From: Bacteroidales bacterium
Lineage (GTDB): Bacteria; Bacteroidota; Bacteroidia; Bacteroidales; UBA932
Direction: 5' to 3'
Assembly (NCBI GenBank): GCA_004555145.1
Contig: SFJB01000048.1
Location: 1-11,471 of the forward strand
DNA length: 11,471 bases
The position numbers were made by a program, and so were the translations under genes. The notes beneath the pieces are model-generated. The model was not told where the DNA came from. It was given only the letters and a program-made list of their open reading frames with translations, and ran no database searches. Of this stretch, positions 1-6,526 are shown piece after piece. Positions within the stretch are counted from its first letter, which is position 1. The number at the start of each line of letters is the position of its first letter.

Positions 1-20
1 GACAGAGGGAGATAATCTTT

Positions 21-569
21 TCAATTCTTCTCGGAGGCGGAGAAATACTTCCACTGGAAGAGAAGCAGGTAGAAAGCTCCGCAAGTCACGCAGGAATCGG
101 CGAAATTGAATACAGGACTGAAGAAAATGACCTGCTCCCCCTTGGTAATCAGAGGGAAGTAGAACATATCCACAACCTTGCCGAACATAAAAGGAGCATA
201 GTCCCATATGAGTCCGTAGAACAGGCAGTCAATCACATTGCCTATGGCTCCTGCAGTGATCAAAGTAAGCCCAACCAGCACTCCCTTGGGTGTTTCGGGC
301 TTTTTTGCGAGCTTTGAAATCCACCAGATAAGCAGGCCGCTCAGCACGATGCGGAAAATCGATAGCAGGAGTTTGCCCAAGTTGCCGCCAAAAGACATAC
401 CGAAGGCCATACCCTTGTTCTCGACGAAGCACAGTCTGCACCAGTCGCCTATAAGATAGATCTGTTCCCCAAGCTCCATATTGGTCTTGACCAGGACCTT
501 TATGACCTGGTCAATAACCACCAGAGCAACGCCGAGCAGGATGAGCCCGGCTCCTTTTGTCATCTTCAT
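21..569 (-). CDS. lspA: Lipoprotein signal peptidase (signal peptidase II)
   Basis: This is an inner-membrane aspartic protease (182 aa) that cuts the signal peptide from prolipoproteins ahead of the lipidated cysteine. Hydrophobic segments lie at about residues 6-26, 65-84, 97-112 and 159-172. The two catalytic aspartates are recognisable as D134 in KVVDMFYF and D158 in FNFADS, and the conserved Asn-Gly pair appears as ENKG (50-53). Between GNVID (110-114) and VVDM the protein carries extra residues (FYGLIWDYAPFMFGK) that are absent from proteobacterial LspA; from memory this insert is usual in Bacteroidota. C115 stands where most LspA have the Arg of GNxxDR. The ATG lies 3 bp after the TAG of the DksA-like gene, so translation is probably coupled. 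It is the last visible gene of the ileS operon. Known of the family: it processes lipoproteins such as the one at 6917-8014. Confidence 0.96.
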   Translation of the reverse strand: MKMTKGAGLILLGVALVVIDQVIKVLVKTNMELGEQIYLIGDWCRLCFVENKGMAFGMSFGGNLGKLLLSIFRIVLSGLLIWWISKLAKKPETPKGVLVGLTLITAGAIGNVIDCLFYGLIWDYAPFMFGKVVDMFYFPLITKGEQVIFFSPVFNFADSCVTCGAFYLLLFQWKYFSASEKN

Positions 570-572
570 CGC

Positions 573-998
573 CTAGTTCTTTCCGGACTTGGCGAGCATC
601 TCCTTTGCCTCTACGGTAAGGGTTGCGTGAGGTACGAGCCTCAGCCTCTCCTTAGGTATGAGTTTTCCGGTGACGCGGCATACGCCGTAGGTCTTATTCT
701 CAATACGCGCGAGGGCAGCTTCCAGGTTCTTGATGAACTTGTACTGCCTCTGTGCCATCTGGCTCGCCTCTTCCTTCGAGAGCTGATTGGCTCCGTCATC
801 CTCCACGGTCTTGAACGAAGGGGATGTGTCCTCTATGTCGTTGGTTCCGTTGTGAAGTATGACTTCACGCAGGGTATTGTACTCAGCCTTTGCCTGAGCA
901 AGTTTTTCCTCAATGATGGCCTTGAATTCGGCCAGTTCCGCATCCGAATAACGTGTCTTGACGTTGATTGGCGTGCCTTTGTTGGTATCTTCTGCCAT
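573..998 (-). CDS. DksA/TraR-family protein with a degenerate zinc finger
   Basis: This 141-aa protein matches the C-terminal part of the DksA/TraR family, whose members bind in the RNA polymerase secondary channel and modulate initiation, in DksA together with ppGpp. Two predicted helical stretches (about 17-48 and 72-102) would form the coiled coil, joined by an acidic turn (EDDGA, 66-70). The zinc-finger segment starts at YGVC (104-107) and runs through GKLIPKERL. The family pattern C-x2-C-x17-C-x2-C falls on C107, T110, T128 and A131, so the spacing is exact but only one cysteine remains and zinc binding is unlikely. From memory, similar cysteine-poor versions sit between ileS and lspA in other Bacteroidota. 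The gene starts 11 bp after the ileS stop and ends 3 bp before lspA. The tip residues differ from the E. coli DxxDxA motif, so DksA-like activity is not certain. Confidence 0.9.
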   Translation of the reverse strand: MAEDTNKGTPINVKTRYSDAELAEFKAIIEEKLAQAKAEYNTLREVILHNGTNDIEDTSPSFKTVEDDGANQLSKEEASQMAQRQYKFIKNLEAALARIENKTYGVCRVTGKLIPKERLRLVPHATLTVEAKEMLAKSGKN

Positions 999-1009
999 AG
1001 GTGAAAGTA

Positions 1010-4000
1010 TTAGGAATTATTCCTGCTTACAGAGATTCTGACGGAGGAATCGCCCCACTCCAGCTCGGAAGCGTCTTCAGTGGCTTCGTCGAGTCTGCGG
1101 AGTTTCAGCGAAAGCGAGAGAGTCTGGGAAGCGACATAATCCGAATATTCGGAAAGCGCGTCACTTATCTCATCATAATTTGCCCCGTCAGCATAAATAA
1201 CGGTATCAATCCTGTCGGTAACTTCGAAACCGCGCTCCTTGCGCAGGCTCTGGACAGGATGAATGAGCTCGCGGGCCACACCTTCCCTCTTGAGTTCAGG
1301 GGTCTGAACTATGTCCAAAGCAAGGGTAAGGGTGCCCTCGGTGGCGACAAGCCAGCCCGGCATATCTTCGGAGCTGATCTCATAGTCACCCTTATTAAGT
1401 ATGACCTCTCCTCCCGGGAGAGCCCATTTGTATTCGTTTTCAGAACGCTCTATCGCTGCAATATCCTCCTGGCTGAGAGTAGAGAAAGCCGCAGCGATCT
1501 CCTTCATTCTCTTGCCGTAGATCTTGCCGAGAGTCTTGAAATTCGGTTTGATCTTTTTCGTAATGATGCCTGTGGTGTCGTGGAGGAATTCTATCTCCTT
1601 CACATTCACTTCGGTGAGGAGTATGTCCTGAACCCTCACGATGTGCTCCTTCACCTGCTCGTCCATCACCGGCACAAGCAGTCTGGCAAGAGGCTTGCGA
1701 ACATTGATACCCACCTTCTTTCGCAGTGCGAGTACCATTGAGGAAGCCTTCTGGGCAAATGCCATGCTCTCCTCCAGACCCTCGTCCACGAGAGTCATGT
1801 CGCACTCAGGCATCTTTTCGAAATGCACCGACCTTCCTCCCGGCACGAGATCGAGCCAAAGCCTCTCCATAAAGAAAGGAGCAATAGGCGCGGAAAGCAG
1901 AGCCACGCTCACGAGAGCTTCATACAGGGTCTGGTAGGCGGAGAGCTTGTCCTCGCTCATACCTGAGCCCCAGAGGCGTTTCTTGTTGAGACGTATGTAC
2001 CAGTTGCTGAGGTCGTCGCAGACGAAATCCTGGACAAGACGGCCGGCGCCGGTGATGTCGTAGTCCTCGTAGCAAGCTTCTACGTTCTTGCGCAGGGTAT
2101 TCAGACGGCTTACTATCCACCTGTCGAAAAGTGGCCTGTGCTCGTAAGGCACAGCCTCGGAGGCGGGATCGAAACCGTCTATATTTGCGTAAAGTGCGAA
2201 GACGGAGTAGGAGTTGTATAGGGTACCGAAGAACTTGCGGCGCACCTCCTCCACTCCGGCCTGGTCGAACTTGAGGTTATCCCACGGCTGGGCGTTGGTA
2301 AGCATATACCAGCGAAGGGCGTCAGGACCGTATGTGTCGAGAGCCTTGAACGGATCCACGGCGTTGCCGAGGCGCTTGCTCATCTTTTCTCCCTTCTTGT
2401 CGAGCACCAGTCCGTTGGAGATGACCCTCTTGAACGCAGGGGTTCCGCTGACCATAGTATGTATCGCGTGCAAGGTGTAGAACCAGCCTCTGGTCTGGTC
2501 CACTCCCTCGGCGATAAAGTCCGCAGTACTGCCGAAATCGGCACTGTCCCTGCCTCTGAGCCCTGTCTGTGCATAAGGCATAGAACCGGAGTCGAACCAC
2601 ACGTCTATGAGGTCAGTCTCCCTGGTCATCTTGCGCCCGCTCGGGCTCACAAGGAAGATATTGTCCACGTACGGACGGTGGAGGTCTATTCTGTCGTAAT
2701 TCTCCTTGCTCATATCATCCGGGTTGAAGCCCTTGTCCCTGAGAGGATTGGACTCCATAAATCCGGCTTCTACAGCTTTGTCGATCTCATTGTAGAGCTC
2801 CCGCACCGAACCTATGCAGATTTCTTCCCTGCCGTCATCGCTGCGCCATATAGGGAGAGGTGTTCCCCAATAGCGACTGCGGCTGAGGTTCCAGTCCTGG
2901 ATGTTTTCCAGCCACTTGCCGAATCTTCCGCTGCCGGTGGATTCAGGCTTCCATTCTATGCTGTCGTTGAGCTCCATCATCTTCTCGCGCACTGCGGTGG
3001 TGCGTATAAACCAGCTGTTGAGCGGGTAGTAGAGCACCGGTTTGTCGGTACGCCAGCAGTGAGGATAGCTGTGCACGTGCTTTTCGATACGGAACACCTT
3101 GCCTGTGGTCTTCATCATCACGCAGAGATCCACGTCAAGCGTAGCTGCATCGGCCGGGAGGCTGTCGTCGTATGCGTTCTTCACATACCTGCCGGCCCAC
3201 TGGGCATAATCCGGGCTAACCCTATCCTTCACGTACTCCGGATCCAGGTCCTCGATGCGGTAGAACCTGCCCTGAGGGTCCACCTGGGCCTGAGGATCGC
3301 CGTTGATGTCTTTCACAAGCAGACCCGGCACCCCTGCTGCCTTGGCAACCTTGGCATCATCGGCACCGAAGGTCGGCGCTATATGCACGATGCCCGTTCC
3401 TTCTTCGGTGGACACGTAATCCCCGGCAATCACCCTGAATGCGCCCTCGTCCGGACGGAACCAGGGGATGAGCTGCTCGTAGCGCATTCCCACGAGTTCG
3501 CTGCCCTTCATTACCCCCGGAAGCACTTCGAATGCTGTTTTCCCGTTGAATAGCGTATCCACGAGATCCCGGGCCACGATGTAGGTGGCAGGCGCTCCGG
3601 TGTATGGATTGGAGGACTTTACCTTCACGTAGTCGATGTTCGGTCCCACGCAAAGCGCCGTATTGGACGGCAGAGTCCACGGGGTGGTGGTCCAGGCGAG
3701 GAAGTACAGGTCCTCCTCCCCTATCACCTTGAACTGGGCGGTGCAGGTTGTGTCCTTAACATCTCGGTAACAGCCCGGCTGGTTGAGCTCGTGGCTGCTG
3801 AGGCCTGTGCCCGCGGCCGGGGAATACGGCTGTATGGACTTGCCTTTGTAGAGAAGTCCCTTGCCGTAGATCTCCTTGAGGAGCCACCACAGGGTCTCTA
3901 TATAGCGGTTGTCGTAGGTAATGTACGGATCGTCCATATCAACCCAGTAACCTATGCGTTCGGTAAGACTTCGCCATTCGGCGGTGTACTTCATTACCTC

Positions 4001-4366
4001 CTCGCGGCAGGTGCGGTTATACTCCTCTACGCTGATCTTCTTTCCTATATCCTCTTTGGTGATGCCGAGTTTCTTCTCCACACCCAGCTCCACAGGAAGT
4101 CCGTGGGTGTCCCATCCGGCCCTGCGGCGCACTTTGTAGCCGGACTGGGTCTTATAGCGGCATACCGCGTCCTTGATGGACCTGGCCATCACGTGGTGGA
4201 TTCCAGGCATACCGTTGGCGGAAGGCGGGCCTTCGAAGAATATGAACTCGGGCGCGCCCTCCCTCAGCTTTAGGGAAGTCTCAAACGCCGATGTTTCCTT
4301 CCATCTCTTCAGCACCCCGTCAGCCAACGAGACGAGATCTAGTCCGCCATACTCTTTGAATATCAT
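1010..4366 (-). CDS. ileS: Isoleucyl-tRNA synthetase, eukaryote-like type 2 with GXHH signature
   Basis: This cytoplasmic class I synthetase (1118 aa) charges tRNA-Ile with isoleucine. Visible in order are PPSANG (47-52) followed by GIHH (55-58) at the place of HIGH; WDTHGLPVE (85-93); the CP1 editing domain with WTTTPWTLPSN (225-235) and the GTGIVHIAP...GADD block (323-337) that holds the editing aspartate; WFDSGS (590-595); and KMSKR (661-665). Length and motifs fit IleRS type 2, and I see no C-terminal Cys4 zinc finger of type 1. The signature is HXGH with positions 1 and 3 exchanged. Type 2 enzymes are known for low mupirocin sensitivity, and the GXHH form has been described as hyper-resistant (recalled). 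Near the C-terminus H1036-P1037 replaces what I recall as Asn-Arg in relatives. The ATG is about 40 nt downstream of a predicted TAnnTTTG promoter. The gene heads the operon with the DksA-like gene and lspA. Confidence 0.98.
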   Translation of the reverse strand: MIFKEYGGLDLVSLADGVLKRWKETSAFETSLKLREGAPEFIFFEGPPSANGMPGIHHVMARSIKDAVCRYKTQSGYKVRRRAGWDTHGLPVELGVEKKLGITKEDIGKKISVEEYNRTCREEVMKYTAEWRSLTERIGYWVDMDDPYITYDNRYIETLWWLLKEIYGKGLLYKGKSIQPYSPAAGTGLSSHELNQPGCYRDVKDTTCTAQFKVIGEEDLYFLAWTTTPWTLPSNTALCVGPNIDYVKVKSSNPYTGAPATYIVARDLVDTLFNGKTAFEVLPGVMKGSELVGMRYEQLIPWFRPDEGAFRVIAGDYVSTEEGTGIVHIAPTFGADDAKVAKAAGVPGLLVKDINGDPQAQVDPQGRFYRIEDLDPEYVKDRVSPDYAQWAGRYVKNAYDDSLPADAATLDVDLCVMMKTTGKVFRIEKHVHSYPHCWRTDKPVLYYPLNSWFIRTTAVREKMMELNDSIEWKPESTGSGRFGKWLENIQDWNLSRSRYWGTPLPIWRSDDGREEICIGSVRELYNEIDKAVEAGFMESNPLRDKGFNPDDMSKENYDRIDLHRPYVDNIFLVSPSGRKMTRETDLIDVWFDSGSMPYAQTGLRGRDSADFGSTADFIAEGVDQTRGWFYTLHAIHTMVSGTPAFKRVISNGLVLDKKGEKMSKRLGNAVDPFKALDTYGPDALRWYMLTNAQPWDNLKFDQAGVEEVRRKFFGTLYNSYSVFALYANIDGFDPASEAVPYEHRPLFDRWIVSRLNTLRKNVEACYEDYDITGAGRLVQDFVCDDLSNWYIRLNKKRLWGSGMSEDKLSAYQTLYEALVSVALLSAPIAPFFMERLWLDLVPGGRSVHFEKMPECDMTLVDEGLEESMAFAQKASSMVLALRKKVGINVRKPLARLLVPVMDEQVKEHIVRVQDILLTEVNVKEIEFLHDTTGIITKKIKPNFKTLGKIYGKRMKEIAAAFSTLSQEDIAAIERSENEYKWALPGGEVILNKGDYEISSEDMPGWLVATEGTLTLALDIVQTPELKREGVARELIHPVQSLRKERGFEVTDRIDTVIYADGANYDEISDALSEYSDYVASQTLSLSLKLRRLDEATEDASELEWGDSSVRISVSRNNS

Positions 4367-4385
4367 ACTTTTTTATCTATTTTTG
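4355..4385 (+). promoter_or_regulatory. Predicted cvpA-tsaB operon promoter (Bacteroidota type)
   Basis: On the plus strand a TATTTTTG box (4378-4385) fits TAnnTTTG. A TTTG (4355-4358) sits 19 bp upstream as the -33 element. The -33 element lies inside the first codons of ileS. Transcription would start near 4392 and give a leader of about 60 nt to the cvpA ATG. This promoter faces the ileS promoter, so the two initial transcripts would be complementary over roughly a dozen bases. Motif match only. Confidence 0.55.
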
Positions 4386-4411
4386 CGTTCAGTATACTTT
4401 TTCTTAATCTG

Positions 4412-4442
4412 CAAATTTAAGAAATTATACTTATTTATACAA
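4412..4442 (-). promoter_or_regulatory. Predicted ileS operon promoter (Bacteroidota type)
   Basis: On the minus strand a TAAATTTG box (4419-4412) matches the Bacteroidota -7 consensus TAnnTTTG. A TTG (4442-4440) lies 20 bp upstream at the expected -33 position. Transcription would start near 4405 and give a leader of about 40 nt. That is too short for a T-box, and I see none. Motif match only. Confidence 0.6.
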
Positions 4443-4451
4443 TTCAAGCTT

Positions 4452-4952
4452 ATGGCAATAGTAGATATTGTACTCCTCTTATGCTTCATCCCGGCCATCG
4501 TGTCAGGCATCACCAAAGGTTTTGTCAGGCAGGTAGTCGAGATTGCGGCCATTCTTCTGGGTGCCTGGGTGGCATTCCACTACTCCTCCCTGGCAAGCAT
4601 ATGGCTGGCACAATACATAGAGGCGGAAAAAATCGTGCTGCACGTAATCTGCTTTGTGGTAATCCTGCTGTTCGTGGCCGGCCTGCTCACCCTGCTCGGG
4701 CGTCTGCTCACCAAGGTGCTGAATATGGTGTCGCTGGGCTGGGTCAACGGTCTTCTCGGACTGGTGTTCGGCATCATCAAGGTGGCGATAATACTAGGCC
4801 TGCTGGTGCTGGCGTTCGAGGCCCTGAATTCGGCCCTCAATATCCTGGACGCCGATCAGCTGGAGAACGCTGTGGTCTACGGGAAGCTGCGGGAGCTCGG
4901 AGGGGACATTTTCCCTAAGCTGAAAGAATTAATCACCGGAATCGATGGCTAG
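4452..4952 (+). CDS. cvpA: CvpA-family inner-membrane protein
   Basis: This 166-aa polytopic membrane protein belongs to the CvpA (colicin V production) family. The N-terminus shows the family pattern: an acidic residue early in the first helix (D5) and then the loop G-x-x-KGFVRQ (19-27). Four membrane segments fall at about 4-20, 28-50, 62-83 and 100-122, followed by a short charged tail. The molecular role of CvpA proteins is not settled; E. coli cvpA is needed for colicin V export and has been linked to envelope homeostasis. The reading frame stays open upstream into ileS, but the ATG at 4452 is chosen because it gives the family N-terminus and follows the intergenic promoter. Its stop overlaps the tsaB start by 8 bp, which indicates translational coupling. 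Confidence 0.9.
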   Translation: MAIVDIVLLLCFIPAIVSGITKGFVRQVVEIAAILLGAWVAFHYSSLASIWLAQYIEAEKIVLHVICFVVILLFVAGLLTLLGRLLTKVLNMVSLGWVNGLLGLVFGIIKVAIILGLLVLAFEALNSALNILDADQLENAVVYGKLRELGGDIFPKLKELITGIDG

Positions 4953-5637
4953 GATATTGTTGATAGAGACCTCCACTGCCCTGTGTTCGGCAGCGCTGGC
5001 GGCCGATGGAAAAATCGCAGCATACAGGGAGAGCTCCGAGCCCCGGGCTCACGCCTCCAAGGCCGCGGTGTTTGTCAAGGAAATACTCGATGAGCAAGGC
5101 ATTACAGTCAAAGACTGCGATGCCGTGTGCGTATGCGCCGGTCCGGGATCATACACCGGACTCAGAGTGGGCGTATCCACGGCGAAGGGTCTGTGTTTTG
5201 GAGCGGGCATACCGCTTCTCAGCGTCACCGGCACCGATGTGCTGGCAGCAGCGGCAATCAGGGACAACTTGCTTCCTCCTGGCTGCAAATACATCATTCC
5301 CATGATTGACGCGCGCAGGATGGAGGTATATTCGGCAGTTTACGACAACAAAGCTCAGAGGTTGAGCGAAATCAGCCCTGTCATCGTGGACGGGAACAGC
5401 TATGCCGGGTGGCTGGAGCAGGGGCCGGTGCTGTTCATTGGCGATGGAGCGGAAAAGTGCCGGGACATTTTGGGATCGGAGAACGCATTCTTCGAGCAGC
5501 GCTGTCCTGACGCTAAGGCAATGCTGGGACCGGCGACAGCCGCGTTCGAGCGGGGCGAATGGCAGGACTGCGCCTATTTCGAGCCTTTCTACCTGAAGCA
5601 GTTTATGGCAACGGAAAGCAAAAAAAAGATGTTCTGA
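4945..5637 (+). CDS. tsaB: tRNA t6A37 biosynthesis protein TsaB
   Basis: TsaB is the ASKHA-fold partner of TsaD and TsaE in the complex that moves threonylcarbamoyl onto A37 of ANN-decoding tRNAs. The 230-aa length is normal. The N-terminal strand ILLIETSTALCSAAL (4-18) is the phosphate-binding region, GPGSYTGLRVG (66-76) is the family signature, and PMIDARRMEVY (119-129) is a further conserved block. TsaB lacks the metal site of TsaD and acts as a scaffold; here too I see no HxxxH motif. The ATG lies within the end of cvpA (8-bp overlap) and the stop is 1 bp before the next gene. Facing ileS across a shared promoter region is notable because t6A37 is an identity element for IleRS in E. coli. 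The identification is firm. Confidence 0.96.
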   Translation: MARILLIETSTALCSAALAADGKIAAYRESSEPRAHASKAAVFVKEILDEQGITVKDCDAVCVCAGPGSYTGLRVGVSTAKGLCFGAGIPLLSVTGTDVLAAAAIRDNLLPPGCKYIIPMIDARRMEVYSAVYDNKAQRLSEISPVIVDGNSYAGWLEQGPVLFIGDGAEKCRDILGSENAFFEQRCPDAKAMLGPATAAFERGEWQDCAYFEPFYLKQFMATESKKKMF

Positions 5638-5638
5638 T

Positions 5639-5980
5639 ATGGAATTTTTGATTGTATTGGTATTCATGGCAATACCGGTGATAGCGATGTTCAAGGGCAA
5701 GAAGAAGGTTGATGTCAAGTTTCAGCCCCTCACACGCGAGATACTCGATATGGAGCCGGAACAGGAAAGCATTCTGGAGGAGGGCGGAAGCACTCTGCAC
5801 AATGGAAAAAAGCCTGCAGAAGCCAAGCCGTCAGCCAAAAGGGAGCCCGTTGCCATGCCGGTTCAGTCCCCGCTTACGGTAGAAGACGAGCCTCAAGGGA
5901 CCGGGTTGAAGCTCACTGACGAAGAGAAAAGGAAAATGATTATATATTCCGAAATACTTAAGCCCAAATACGAGGAATAA
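5639..5980 (+). CDS. Small single-pass membrane protein of unknown function
   Basis: I cannot name a family for this 113-aa protein. It has one N-terminal hydrophobic segment (about residues 2-18), then a basic cluster (KGKKK, 19-23), which predicts an N-terminal anchor with the rest in the cytoplasm. The middle (about 35-90) is rich in Pro, Glu, Lys and Ala and is probably disordered. The C-terminus (about 91-113) is again ordered-looking and charged, with the stretch KRKMIIYSEILKPKYEE. From memory, similar short tails occur in small unannotated proteins of other Bacteroidales, so it may be the conserved functional part. The ATG is 1 bp after the tsaB stop, and coding-like codon use supports a real gene. 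It is the last gene before the greA promoter and hairpin. Confidence 0.75.
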   Translation: MEFLIVLVFMAIPVIAMFKGKKKVDVKFQPLTREILDMEPEQESILEEGGSTLHNGKKPAEAKPSAKREPVAMPVQSPLTVEDEPQGTGLKLTDEEKRKMIIYSEILKPKYEE

Positions 5981-5993
5981 TCCGAAATTTTCG

Positions 5994-6001
5994 TATCTTT
6001 G
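5994..6001 (+). promoter_or_regulatory. Predicted greA promoter, -7 box
   Basis: TATCTTTG followed by C is a good match to the Bacteroidota -7 element TAnnTTTG. I find no clear TTTG at -33. Transcription would begin near 6008, immediately before the hairpin at 6012-6040, so that hairpin would be the first thing in the transcript. Motif match only. Confidence 0.55.
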
Positions 6002-6011
6002 CAAAAGACAC

Positions 6012-6043
6012 AAGGGTTCTGCCTGCCGGCAGGACTCCTTTTT
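6012..6043 (+). terminator. Hairpin with T-run: terminator of the tsaB operon and/or greA leader attenuator
   Basis: GTTCTGCC (6016-6023) pairs with GGCAGGAC (6028-6035) across a 4-nt loop, with one G-U pair. The stem extends by AAGG (6012-6015) with CCTT (6037-6040) past one bulged base. The run of five T (6039-6043) follows directly. This is the form of an intrinsic terminator. It lies 32 bp after the stop of the upstream operon, but also downstream of the predicted greA promoter and 13 bp before the greA start codon, so it could stop either transcript. The core CCTGCCGGCAGG is a perfect 12-bp palindrome, so an alternative fold exists. Confidence 0.65.
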
Positions 6044-6055
6044 AATTGCTTTATT

Positions 6056-6526
6056 ATGAATCAAGTTCATTTAATGAGTCAGGAAGGCCTTGACAAGATA
6101 AAGAAAGAGCTTGCTGAAGCTCTGGCTCAAAGGCCCGTCATTTCCGCTGCCATAGCGGAAGCCAGGGAGAAGGGCGACCTCTCCGAAAATGCAGAATATG
6201 AATCCGCCCGCGAAGCTCAGGGTCTGCTTGAGATGAAGATTGCCAATCTCCAGAATATGATTGTCAATGCCAAGGTTCTGGACAACTCCCAGCTGGGCAC
6301 TGACAAGGTTCAGATGCTCAACAGGGTCAAGGTGGAGAATCTGAACAACGGAAGGATTATGGAATTCACCATAGTAGGAGAAAGCGAGGCAGACTTCTCC
6401 AAGGGAAAGCTCGCCTCCACCACTCCTATTGCCAAAGCCCTGCTCGGCCACGGTACCGGGGAGACAGTCGAGGCTAATGCCCCATCCGGAATAATTAAAT
6501 TCAAAATCCTTGAAATTTCCATTTAA
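6056..6526 (+). CDS. greA: Transcription elongation factor GreA
   Basis: GreA rescues backtracked RNA polymerase by stimulating cleavage of the transcript 3' end through the secondary channel. The 156-aa product has the N-terminal coiled coil (about 8-75) with the acidic tip GDLSENAEY (40-48). D41 and E44 fall at the same numbers as the catalytic residues of E. coli GreA. The C-terminal FKBP-like domain includes STTPIAKALLG (121-131) and ends with IIKFKILEI. The start at 6056 is chosen because it gives this register; a frame extension to 5999 would begin inside the promoter and hairpin. No Shine-Dalgarno is seen, as is usual in this phylum. The stop overlaps the next start as TAATG. The DksA-like protein at 573-998 belongs to a family that uses the same polymerase channel. 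Confidence 0.96.
   Translation: MNQVHLMSQEGLDKIKKELAEALAQRPVISAAIAEAREKGDLSENAEYESAREAQGLLEMKIANLQNMIVNAKVLDNSQLGTDKVQMLNRVKVENLNNGRIMEFTIVGESEADFSKGKLASTTPIAKALLGHGTGETVEANAPSGIIKFKILEISI

Noticed and set aside
1..20. Terminator after lspA
   Set aside because: Only 20 bases downstream of lspA are present, and they contain no inverted repeat.
2459..3553. Plus-strand open frame (364 codons) opposite ileS
   Set aside because: It is a shadow of the ileS coding frame, with a His/Val-rich translation and no recognisable motif.
4173..4451. N-terminal extension of CvpA into ileS
   Set aside because: The added 93 residues are antisense to ileS and cross the promoter region; the family N-terminus begins at the ATG at 4452.
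4367..4451. T-box or other riboswitch controlling ileS
   Set aside because: The predicted leader is only about 40 nt and AT-rich, with no stem structure or T-box sequence.
5999..6055. Upstream start for greA
   Set aside because: It would start within the -7 box and translate the hairpin, whereas the start at 6056 matches E. coli GreA numbering at D41 and E44.
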